Origin: Polytrichum commune
Lineage: Eukaryota; Streptophyta; Polytrichopsida; Polytrichales; Polytrichaceae
Reading direction: 5' to 3'
DNA length: 64,000 nucleotides
Assembly: GCA_950295325.1 (NCBI GenBank)
Contig: OX485804.1
Coordinates: 62,001-126,000, forward strand
Positions 10,186-20,476 of the stretch are shown piece after piece (the stretch's first letter is position 1; each line of letters begins with the position of its first letter). The translations under genes were made by a program, and so were the position numbers. The notes under the pieces are model-generated. The model made no database searches. It saw nothing but the letters and a program-made list of their open reading frames with translations, and was not told where the DNA came from.

Positions 10186-11359
10186 CTCGGGAGATCTTGT
10201 CAACCCCGACACAGAAGAAAAATATAGCGCGGAAAAGACCGGGGAGGCCCCTCCACTACTGAGGGAGTTCTTCAGGTCCCTTCAAGGGTTAACGGAGTCC
10301 GAGTTGTAGAGGTGCACGGTGCATGTTCTTGGGAACACAATGGGTAGAACTATCCCATACCCCAAGATGTTTTTGAAGAGGCCAAAGCACAAGCCCGGTA
10401 CGTATTCCATCAAGGAATGGTGCGACCACCGCAAGATGAAGACTGTTGCAATGAGGGAGTTGAGCGCCCTAATACCGGAGTACGCACACTTCCTAGCCGA
10501 CGGGGACGTGAATTGGGCCAGTTGGAAGATGTTCAAGGTCGATTACAACATCTCCGGAGCCTCGATGCATTATCTTGTCAAGGAGCACGCCTCCATTTTG
10601 AAGCAGAAGGGGAACAAGAGAATAAAGAAAACCGAGACGGATCCCCAGGAGGTGGAGCAATACAAAAGGTTTTTGGCGCGGAAGAGGATGGCCACATTCG
10701 AGGGAGTGGCCAGATTTTGTGTGGTGACAACCGGCTTAGAGAGAACAACTTTCTTTAAGTGGGACGGCACCATCAGCAAGGCCGAGGTCAGGGAAGACCG
10801 ACGGGGGTGCCCATTTGCCCTGATCGATTTCAGGGGGATCCTAGGTGCGTCGAGGCAGGGGACGAAGGACATGCCCTTCTACAATCCCTTCATGGCGAAG
10901 TTCATGGAGTACAAGTCGCCGGCCATGAAGGAGCCTCACGTTTGGCTGTGGATAGTGGAGCATGAGAAGTTGTCTGTCGTCACCGAGTTGTACGAGGAGA
11001 CGATCAAATTCGAGTACAGTATCTTCCACAACACATATGTGCCAGCCAAGACGGAATGGATCGTGGCCATCAACGAGGCCAGGGGCAACAAGCAAGTGGG
11101 GGCGGTCAGCCTCATTTTCTTGATGTACAACGTGCTTAGGCATGGGAGAGTACCTGTCAAGGCGAACAGCACGTTCAAGAAGATCTACAGCATCCCACAT
11201 CCCCCTCCCAAGGATCTGCTGCAGGAGACTTTGTACACTGTCTTCCCGACGTTGGAGCTCAGGTTGGAGTTCTACATCTCCGTGTTGCAGAGCATGGCAA
11301 TAAGCGGAGAGACTGTGTACAACGTCTGTGGAGGCAGCAAGTTCATGTACGCTGCGATG
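10186..11359 (+). pseudogene. Composite gene exon 4: degenerate DNA methyltransferase-like domain
   Basis: The exon opens SSGDLVNPD, passes TAG at 10307-10309 and ends at ATG|GTAAGC. The C-terminal ~200 residues follow the order of a beta-class N6/N4 adenine/cytosine DNA methyltransferase. A strand ending FALIDFRG sits where the catalytic DPP(Y/W) motif IV should be. VWLWIVEHEKLSVVTELYEE resembles the strand-helix after it. H-P-P-P-K-D-L-L resembles the 'H..KP..L' motif. GETVYNVCGGSKFMYAAM resembles motif I (GD.VLD.F.GSGTT..AA), continued in exon 5 by MLGLVVNSYVDAMD where real enzymes have LGR...EID..Y. The catalytic Asp-Pro-Pro is absent and motif I is altered, so methylation activity is unlikely. 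Binding to DNA or SAM is possible. The fold call is inference from motif order. Confidence 0.5.
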
Positions 11360-11498
11360 GTAAGCTCTCCAACCAATATTTACGAACACTCGTTCGTAAA
11401 GTTCATGACAACTTGTTTTAGGGACTTGGCATTGTTTCTCGTCGTTGATGTTTACGAACGCACGTTCGTATATTCTAACGTATTTGTTTGTACCTCAG

Positions 11499-12951
11499 AT
11501 GCTGGGACTAGTCGTCAATAGCTACGTTGACGCCATGGACGAGGAGGAGTTCCAGGTGCACAGGGCGAAGGCGTCCACGATGGACCTGGAGGACATGTCC
11601 CTCCCAAGGACGGACATCAACATACCCGTCGACAAGGGCATACCCAGCATGGAGACGGACAACAACGAGCCCGTCCCCTCCGCCAACCTCGAGGCTATTG
11701 TCCGCTCCTTCGACGTCACGCCTCTCCGAATTTTGGCGCCGGCGGGAAATCCATCCGACGTGCAGGGGACTCCGGGTGGGTACACAGGGTCGTCCGCGGG
11801 GACAACCCAAGATGTCCTCCCCCCGCGAACGTCTGCAGCAGAGGCCTTCGGCACTCCCGGGGGATGCTCGACTTTCGTGTCGCCCAGGCCCGTCGTGGTT
11901 CCCAAGATGGAGAACCTCGATGTTCTGGACCAACGTTCCCGTCCGTCCTTGGACCACTTCCGCAACACGAGGCGGAAGATGAAGAAGACCCCCTACGTGG
12001 AGCTGCCTCCGGGGTCAATCATCGAGGTCTCCGATGAGGACGAGGGAGACATCGAGATAATGGTGGAGCTCGGGGTTGACTTCGGCAAAAATAAACGGGT
12101 CAAAGAAGAGGCCCTCTCCGTCGCCGAGCTTAACGCCAAGCTCGAGCAGAAGATGAAGGAGGACATGGCGAAGGCTGCGGAGGAAAATGCCAAGAAGATG
12201 TTCCAGATTCAGGAAGAGCTCAAGCAATCCAACGAGAAGACGGATGCCATCCTCGCCATGCTCAGCAGGATGCAGAGCTTCTCGGCGCCCCCCCAGCCGG
12301 CGTATCCTTTCCCTGGAGGATACCCATCGCAGTACCCCCCGCCAGCCCAATACCCCCAGCAAAGCCAGTTCCCAGGAGAGACTTCCCCACCAACAGGCGC
12401 CCCACCCTACGCATGTGGGCACCCCTCCGCCACCAGAAGTTCCCACGACCACCTCGCACGATGCTGTCGCGGCGGCCATCCAGGAGGACGAGGATTTACG
12501 AACGCGCGTTCGTGAATCTTCAGGTCCTGCAGTCCTCACCCCTCCACCTTCAAGGGTAGGACTGCCTTCAAAGACTGTGGAGGGTTCTTTCGTCGTCGTC
12601 CCTAGGGTAGTAGATAGACAGGGCGATGACTTTGCGCGACACACTGACATGGTCATTGTGGAGGACACGCAGGGGAGCCCCAATGACGCAGCAGGAGTGC
12701 AGGGGATGGACGTGGAAGAGACCCCTGCTACGTGGATGGAGGATGTCCGGATGGACGCGCTCGACCTGGGCGTTGAGGACGACAACGCGCTGCGCATCCA
12801 GCAGACACAAGCCTCTCAGTCAGAGCGTGAGGCGGAGTCCATGGAGACGGAGGCGGCTGCGGCTGTGGATGTTACGAACGCGCGTTCGTTAATCGTTGAG
12901 GAAGGACCTGCTGCTGGGTCCAGCGTCGCTTCCCCTCCCCCCGATGACAAG
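11499..12951 (+). pseudogene. Composite gene exon 5: acidic/Pro-rich linker with coiled coil
   Basis: Acceptor TACCTCAG is followed by ATGCTGGGACTAG, in frame with exon 4. It completes the methyltransferase-like motif I region, then becomes low-complexity. A coiled coil (ELNAKLEQKMKEDMAKAAEE) is near 12125-12250 and a Pro/Tyr/Gln-rich stretch near 12285-12380. A +1 frame change at about 12.39-12.41 kb is needed to reach the second half (EVPTTTSHDAVAAAI onward), which ends PPPDDK at the donor AAG|GTAACT. Two palindromes (12498-12513, 12874-12889) lie inside the coding frame and are translated as LRTRVRES and VTNARSLI. Confidence 0.5.
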
Positions 12952-13578
12952 GTAACTCATCTCTGAGAATACCATTTTTTTACGAACGCGCGTTCATAAC
13001 CTCACTAACCTAGCGATGTTTTTCTCTCCATCGACATCCCGTGCCTTCCGAGAGCCCTCTTCAGCTTTAGTGCCCGACCAATTTTAGAGCCCGGCCAGTT
13101 TTGTAGAATACGGCATCATGTTGCCTTAGGAAACTGTGATAGACTATCACGTGAGACATGTAAATATTCGTCGGATCAATATATGAGCTTATTTTCTTTT
13201 CATTGCATTGCTTCAAATTTTGTGCCCTCGACCCCTTCTTGTATTGTGGATGTTGATGCGATTATGTTCATTCTTGCGTACCCACCTCATTCGCGAACGC
13301 TCGTTCGTGAAAGGGTGCGACCCCCTGTCCACCTCCTTCACGAACGACCACTCGTAAATGTACGTGTAGCCGTGCTCACGAATGAGCGCTCGTAAATGAT
13401 GCGCATCACCGCCGGCAACCTTCATTCACGAACGCTCGTTCGCAAGTGTGCCTTTGAGCACATTTTCCTTACACTCGTCCTCACTTCCTCGTCTTTTTCC
13501 ATAATGCATCGTCATTTCCCTTAATGCAATCTTATTTATTGGATCATAGAATTAAACTAGTCGAGTTGTTAATCACAG

Positions 13579-13638
13579 GACCCCCCGGAGATAGGTCGCA
13601 ACCCCTCGACCAGTGGACCTCACACCCGACAAAAACCG
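13579..13638 (+). pseudogene. Composite gene exon 6, part 1 (before the copia insertion)
   Basis: AATCACAG|GACCCC opens an exon reading DPPEIGRNPSTSGPHTRQKP. It is cut after CCG at 13638 by the copia element. The duplication AACCG (13634-13638 and 27346-27350) lets the exon be rejoined without gain or loss at 27351, where the frame continues into a HAD nucleophile motif. Phase agrees with the donor at 12951. Confidence 0.65.
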
Positions 13639-14065
13639 TGTTATAGAATTAGTATCAGAACTAATTAAAGCAATCTGATGAGGCTTAGGGTGCAGCTAGA
13701 TGAGGCTTAGGGTTAATACCCGGATCCAGGGTCTTAGTAAAAGGATATAGACCCTAGACACTTAGAGGGTACACTAAGTAATTAGCCTGTAGTAAAGGGA
13801 ACCCAATCAGGGTATCCCGAGGGTATCTAAGACTTAAGCTAGAGTATGGAGCTTACACCCCGGATATCCCGAGGGTATCGACCAGGTTATCAGCCTGGTC
13901 GGTATGGCCAGTCCTACGGTGCAATGAGATAGTGCCACGTGATTATACTGTATTAAAATATTCTGAAATACTCTATAAATACACTCACATACCATATACG
14001 GGTATGACTGAGATATGCACCTACATACTGTCCAAAATACACTATCTCTATTCCAGTCTACAACA
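13639..14065 (+). repeat. 5' LTR of copia copy 1
   Basis: 427 bp. It contains a G-box-like CACGTG at ~13936-13941, a TATA box CTATAAATA at ~13972-13980 and a 15-base direct repeat, TATCCCGAGGGTATC, in two places (~13817 and ~13865). The leader after the LTR starts CGTTATCAGCAC, which may be an unusual primer-binding site. Confidence 0.9.
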
Positions 14066-14407
14066 CGTTATCAGCACTTGCTCCTGGCCTACTTTCTACA
14101 CATTTTTCATCCATACTACATATTCTACTCTGTTCATATGTATAGCTTACTTATACTCCATCCGGTGAGGAACCCGAGTGAACACATGAGTGAATGCTTT
14201 AGTATTACACATATTTTGCTTATCATTTAGCTTTGCACACACATCTCTGTTAGTAGAACATCTTTTCATACTCTGATACTATACTTCATCCATATTAGAA
14301 CCTATTCTATTCTCTGTTCATTTCTCTACTACCAGGAGGGGGGTTATGCTGTCAAAATTTTTACTACTCCACTAGGACTGTTATGCTGCCAAATTTTTCT
14401 CAAAACC

Positions 14408-15380
14408 TGTCGCGCACCTCTCCATGAGGAGTGCCCGAAACACCATGGGCACAAGGGGGACCCCGGAGTGACACCCGGGACTTGTGGCGCCGTTGGTGAG
14501 AGGGCCCAAGTGATCCTAGTGTGGGTGAGGGCCCCGGGCGTTGGGAACGCCTCCCACCCACGGAGACTAGGAGGCATGAGGGTAAGGCCATGAGCTATGC
14601 GTAGCTCATGGCGTGGTGATTCTAGAATGCTCAAGATCACCTCAATCGGAGGTGTGAGCTAGGAGTTATGGCCATTTGAGTGGGGCGCTGTCCCGGGACA
14701 GCGCCCTGGTGCAGCAGTGCCTGGGAGTGATTCCCGGGACTGCCAAGGTTCAAACAGGCATAACTTCCTCAAGACTTGCCTGAATGGGGCAAGTGAGGAG
14801 TCCATCGGCATCTACGTGAAGCGTAGATGAAGATGGAGTGGTCACGTGTAAGCATCAGACATTGTACAAGGAAGTTATGATGGTCTGAAGCTGCTGGGGG
14901 GTTCTAAGCCCAGCGGCTAAGGGAAAGTGTCCACTTGGCCCCAACTCTTGGTAGAGAGACAAGAGGTTGGTTGACGGTGGGGTAGGGGCCCCGCGTAGAG
15001 TCCTAGAGGCTTATATGGGTGAGGTGGTGTGGCCTCACCCACCCGAGGCCGAACGGCAAGGCCTCCATGGGCAATGGCCCATTGTGAGGCTATAGTTGCC
15101 TAGTATGGTTCGGGTTGTTGTAGTGTTGCTCCGGCAACACGATGATCAACATAGGATTGGACTTCCATGGATGGAAGTCCACATCTAGGAATGGGTTACC
15201 GATTAAGGGGTGAGTCCCGAAAGCAAAGTAGGAGGGTTGGTTCCCTCCTATGAACTATAAGGTCCGGGGTAGGAGGAGCTAATCATTAGCATGGCGGAAT
15301 GCGAATGGTTAGCACTCGTAACCTTTGCTAGAATTGAAAATTGGCAAGATTGTCAAGGGGGGCTAGCAAGGGTTGCGACA
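14408..15380 (+). repeat. 5' LTR of the nested gypsy element
   Basis: 973 bp, same length as its partner. TATA-like CTTATATGG is at ~15010. It contains a palindrome-like GAGCTATGCGTAGCTC near 14590. An open frame on its minus strand recurs in the 3' LTR and is not a gene. Confidence 0.9.
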
Positions 15381-16059
15381 CTTGGTATCAGAGCAGGGTT
15401 CCAAGTTTTGAGCTCGCACTTTGAGGGAAACATGTCTATCAAAAATGCGGGTTATGATGGTGAGCCCGGGGTTTCCAAAAGGTTGTGAGGCTCAAATTGG
15501 AACAAGGATCATGTGCAAGTGGAATTTGACCATACCATTGGTTCTAATGACAATGGTGGGCATGAGGGTGGATTTGGTAAGGAAAATGGAGGAGTGCTTT
15601 GAAAGGGCTCCCTCAAACCTCAAAAAACATTTGGGGCCTAGAATACCGAAAGCACCCAAAACCTTGGAGGGCATTAATGTTGGATTGAAATTCCAATTTG
15701 AAATGCTTGGAAGGTATTGATGTTGGAATGAATTTGGTGCTAATGAGGCACCCCGGGCCTGTTAAGGCCTATGTGCGCTATTCAAACGCACAAATGAAGG
15801 ATACACCTAAAACGGACGAGCTTTCTAAGAAATGCATCCTTTTAGGTGGGGTTTTAAAAGCGGGTGGTGGATGCCTTGTTTAAGTCCCTAAGGCTTCTTG
15901 AGGACATGGTGGGGACCATCAAGTTTGCAAGAGCATTGAAGCCGATGGTCCCAAAGAGAAGTTTGGCGGCGCATCACCACAAGTGGCTTTAGCCAAAGTA
16001 GGTCCCAAAGAAATGAGTGCAAATTGTTTGGTCCATTTTACTTAGGCAAAACATGTTGG

Positions 16060-16330
16060 TGCCGCGGACGGAATGTTGAAAGGTGGCTTTATGCTTCCAA
16101 AGCAAATCATACTTGTGCCGCGGACGGAACCTTGGCAGGTGGGTTTGTCCTACCAAGGCAATTCATGTTCGTGCCGCGGATGGAGTGTGGGAAGGTGGCT
16201 TTGTGCTACCAAGGCAAAACATGTTTGTTTTGCGGACAAACTATTAGAAATTGGTTTTGTGGCACCAAACCAATTTATCCCGCGGACGAAATGTTTAAAG
16301 TTGGCTTTGCGGACCAAGCCAAGCCAAGTT
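16060..16330 (+). repeat. 56 bp tandem repeat in the gypsy gag region
   Basis: GCCGCGGACGGA-like words recur at 16061, 16117, 16173 and (degraded) 16229, a period of exactly 56 bases, followed by looser copies near 16281 and 16310. Because 56 is not a multiple of three, each unit is read in a different frame, so this is not a protein repeat. Confidence 0.75.
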
Positions 16331-17203
16331 GCCGAGGACCGAATGTAAGACGATGGCATTGTGGCCAAGGCTAGTAGCCTTAAGCCAAGGCCAAATCTTT
16401 TGTACCTTGAGGCTCAATGAATGGGAGAAATGTCTCATGTGTTGACAAAGAGGCTACCACTCCTTCTTGAGCCCAAAACTCACAAGGGAGTTGGGGCTTG
16501 CCGATTGATAGAGAAAGCAAGCCCACCAAGGTGCGGTTTGGAAAGGGCGAACCGCATGAGACAAAGGAGGCCGCGATGCATGTAACCTTTCAATGTGGGA
16601 CATTGGATTTTTGTCAAAATTTCACACCATGTGAAATAGATGAAATGCATGTCATTGTGAAGGCCGCCTACTTTGAAACTCACATGATAGATGTGAGGTG
16701 CAAGCCGGTGAGCTTGCGGTGCATTATGATGTGTCATAATGGAAAAGAATTGAAGTTCAAATTGACAAGGACTCCTATGGTAGGAGGACCCAAGTTGAAT
16801 TTGGTCTTAATGGACCAAATGAAAAATAGAAAACATAATGGTCGTGGTTCAATTGGAGCAACTCCAAGGAATGTATGGGGAGGCTAGGAAAGATGGGCCT
16901 CCTCCAAACCACATTGGTGGGATGTTGGTGAGATACAAGGATGTATTCACCAATGTGTTGCCCAAAAAGTTACCGCCAAGAAGTGAAAAATAACTTTGCT
17001 CAATGAGAGATTGAGTTCTTGAGGTATGTGGTGACAAAGGAAGTTGGTGGACGAACATGAAGAATGTCAAGGCAATCCAAAAAGAGAATTGGCCCTTGAC
17101 TCAAGAAAAGGGCTTAGGTCATTTGTTGGCCTCGCCAACTACTACCACCACTTCATTCATGGTTTTTCTAAGGTTGCTAGAACCTTAGTCAACATGTTGG
17201 AAA

Positions 17204-17880
17204 AAATGGCTATCCCAAGAGTGGGATGAGCCTTGTCACCAAGCCTTTGGAGAGCTCAAGAGTAAGTTCTCTTCACAAGATGTGGTTAAGTTTCCGGGTT
17301 TTCATGAGCATGTTGAGGTGCACATGAAGGCGAAGGACTTTACCATTGGCGGATGTTGATCCAAGATGGATGACCATTGCTTATGGGAGCATTAAGCTCC
17401 ATGGTTGTAGAAGCTTGTCCAACTTGTGCAAGAAATGGCTATCCCAAGAGTGGGATGAGCCTTGCCACCAAGTCTTTGAGGAGCTTAAGACCAAGTTCCT
17501 CTTTACCACCCGTGTTCAAGTTCGCGGAGCTTGAAAAACCTTTTGAGGTGCATACGGGGGGCGAGTGACTTTACCATTGGCGGATGTTGATGCAAGATGG
17601 ATGGCCATTGCACATGAGAGCGTGAAGCTCGATGGTTCGACTTGTGAAAGAAATGGCTATCCCAAGAGTGGGATGATGTTTGTCACGAGTCTTTGGGGAG
17701 CTTAAGCCAAGTTCTCTTCGCCGCCCGTACTCAAGTTCGCGGAGCTTGACAAACCTTTTGAGGTGCATACGGGGGTGAGTGATTTTAACAATGGTGGATT
17801 ATGTGTAAGATGGATGGCCATTGCATATGCGAGCATGAAGCTCGATGGTTGTCAAAGAAGACAACCAACTCATGACAAAG
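17204..17880 (+). repeat. Threefold tandem copy of a pol segment
   Basis: AAATGGCTATCCCAAGAGTG occurs at ~17204, 17433 and 17651, each followed by related sequence (CACCAAG/GCTT, GGAGCTTAAG, GAGGTGCA, GACTTTACCATTGG, GCCATTGC). The ~220-230 bp unit covers the RT-connection/RNase H start. The intact family normally has it once. Confidence 0.75.
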
Positions 17881-20476
17881 AACTTCTTTGCGGTAGTGCA
17901 TTGCTTGAAGATGTGGCGACACTAGTTGGGGTCGCACAAAGTAAAGGTCTACAAGGACAATGTGTCCTAAACGTATTTTGACATACAAGCGCAAGTGAGC
18001 GCCAAGTCATTGCATTGGCATGATAGCTTGGCGCTTATGAAGGTGGATCTAGTCCACAAACCGGACCGTGGAAATGTGGTGCCGGATGCGCTAAGTAGAC
18101 CGGAAGAGTTCCAAGCAATGAGAACCATCCAAACCTTGTGGCTTATGTGTGCCGGCGAAGGAAACTTGTGATGCAAGATACGGGAGGGGTAAATTAACTA
18201 CCCCAAAGCACAAAAACTTTTAGGTGAGCTTTGCAAGAGCAAGGTGCTCAAAGAGGTTAAGTTGGTGGACGGATTGTTCAAGTATAAGCAAAGTTGGGTG
18301 TATGTGCCACAAGGCAAGTTGAGGCTATCGGTTTTGAAGGAGGAATATGATAGTCCTATTGCCGGCCATAGAAGAGAAAGAAAAAACCGCCATAGAATGG
18401 TGTCAAAGAGGTACCATTGGCGGTGCATAAACTAAGATATAACCCACTTTGTGAAGGCGTGAATAAAGTGCCAAGTGAACCAAGCCTCTTACCAAAACCA
18501 AGGCAGTCTCTTGCAACCTTTGCCTATCCCGTGGGCGCCATGGCATAGTATGTGCATGAACTTGATCACAAGTTTGCCGGAGTCACATGGGTATGATGCC
18601 ATCTTGTTGATGGTAGAGCGGTTTGCCAAGTTGGCACACATGGTGCCGATTGTGGGAACCGCCACCGCGTTGGAGACCGCATAGCCTTTTCTCAAAGGAT
18701 GGTTGAGGCACCACGGGTTGCCAAGAGTGATTGTGTGGGATCAAGATCCAAAGTTCACAAGTGCATTTTCAATGCATTTCTCTAAGGAGGTCGGAATGAA
18801 ACTAAGGTTTAGCACGACCTTGCATTCCCAAGTGGATGGGAAAGCGGAGCGTGTGAATGGAGTCTTGAAGCAATACTTGAGGAACTTGGTGGGGGCGGAC
18901 CAATGAGATTGGGCGGACTATGTGGGTCGAGCGGAGTGTAATTGCAATGTAGCCACGCACTTGACAACCAATGGGTGGTCTTTCGTGGTGGCTTATGGAG
19001 TGGATGCGCTCCAACCTATTAACCTAGCTCTCGAGGGGGCACATTCAACACTAGAGTTCAACCAAGATGGTGAGGACTTGGCCAAGGATGGTAAACAAGT
19101 CTTGGAGATGACCAAGTTGTTGGTGGAAAAAACCCGAAGGTGCTACGGAGTGCAAATCAATGCCGGAAGACGCGAAGTGGAGTATGAGGTGGGCCAATAA
19201 GGTGTTGTTGAATGTGGACAACTTCACCTTGCCCAAAGGCCTTACTGCAAAAGTTCATGTCCAAAATTGGAGCTTCGTTTTCCATTGTGGAACAAGTGTT
19301 CAAGGACATGTATGAGTTGGAATTACCGCCGGAGATCAAAGTGCATCCGACATTTCATGTCTCATTATGAAAGTCATTTTAGGACGACACCTTGTGGCCC
19401 GATCACAAGCAAGTGATTAGGCCACGTCCCGACCTTGTGGAGGCCATTTGGAACATGAGGTAGGAGGGCACCCTCAAGTGTAGGAAGCCCAAGTGAAAAT
19501 GAAAGAAAATGTACAAAAGAGTACTTGGTGAAATGGTGAGGATACCATGAAAAAAAAACCGCTTGGGTGGCGGCAAGAGACATGGTGAACACCAATGAAT
19601 TGGTGAAGCACTTTGAAGAAACTAAGGCTAAGGATTCCAATAAAATGAAGCGTAGGCATTGATGAGGACATCAATCTCCTTTAGTGGGGGAGAGACGCTA
19701 CTAGCACACTTAGCTTCGAGGTTAATTACTCCACAACATGAACTTGTTCTTTGGCTTGAGGGAATAAAGTCCAAACTTTAGTGGTGCAAAGAGAAAAGTA
19801 TGAGATGAGGTCCTAGTCTTGTACTTGTGCTTGGTTAATGGAAGAGGGGGAATAGACATGCCAAACTAGGTTGGGTAAGCCGAGTAATTGGGGGCCATGG
19901 CTTGGAGGGGCCTTGGATAAAACCAAGAAACTTCTTAGTTGTGGGCTTGTCCGGGCGGGGACAAGGTGATGGCGCGTGCTCATAAAAGTGCTACCCGCGA
20001 GCTAACGAGAGTTGGCGCATGGGAGTCATGAACCCATGTCTCGAAAGAGCAAAGTGGGAACCGAGTCGGGCGGGACTTGGCATCACCCCCGTGCGATCGA
20101 GGCGTGGCTTAACAATGGAAAGCCATCTCGGAGTTGCAACCGAGACAACTTAGTGGAAGCGTTGAGGTCTCGCCTAGATGTGTCACGTTAGGCTAGTGGA
20201 GCCTAACGGGGGAGGCCCCAAAGGAGGGGCAACCCAAGTGAGTCCCAAAGTAGGTGGGTCTAGTATAGGTTAGGTCCTTGGAGGAGAGATCCAAGGTCGC
20301 TAACAGACCACCTAGGAACGACACCTTTGGAACTATGCCAAATGTGAAGATGCATTGTGGGGGTCGCGCCCTAAGGTAAACACAATGCCGCACCATAGAG
20401 GATGGCAACTTGAGAATTGGTGTGCCGACTACGAGTATAGTCGATGAGGGCATCGACTCCGTTTGGTGGGGGTGAG

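Larger units (their letters stand above)
8579..13443. repeat. Palindrome cluster C (twelve sites in introns and exon 5 of the composite gene)
   Basis: Sites are at 8579-8594, 9933-9948, 9990-10005, 11382-11397, 11454-11469, 12498-12513, 12874-12889, 12982-12997, 13293-13308, 13340-13355 (imperfect), 13378-13393 (imperfect) and 13428-13443. The introns at 9925-10041 and 11360-11498 each hold exactly two, one near each end. Central dinucleotides include TT, AA, TG, CA, CG and CT while the arms stay fixed. Confidence 0.9.
15430..19660 (+). pseudogene. Decayed gypsy gag-pol (gag remnant, RT/RNase H remnant, integrase)
   Basis: Only fragments can be read. RT C-terminus and RNase H: LRSFVGLANYYHHFIHGFSK near 17110, then three repeats of an RT-connection/RNase H segment. 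Integrase: YVPQGKLRLSVLKEEYDSP near 18300 (zinc-binding region), SMCMNLITSLPESHGYDAIL near 18550 and DQDPKFTS...AERVNGVLKQYLR near 18740-18880 (core). In the integrase the first catalytic Asp of the D,D(35)E triad is Asn (MNLITSLP, where the family has MDFI..LP), while the second Asp and the Glu remain. Multiple stops and frameshifts mean no enzyme could be made, so this copy must have moved with borrowed proteins. Confidence 0.85.

Noticed and set aside
8630-12951. Bacterial or phage contamination, because of ParB/methyltransferase-like domains
   Set aside because: The gene has spliceosomal introns with consensus GT/AG ends and is interrupted by plant-type retrotransposons with clean target duplications.
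14400-14640. Minus-strand open frames repeated at 20193-20709
   Set aside because: They lie in the two gypsy LTRs and are identical because the LTRs are. There is no protein similarity.
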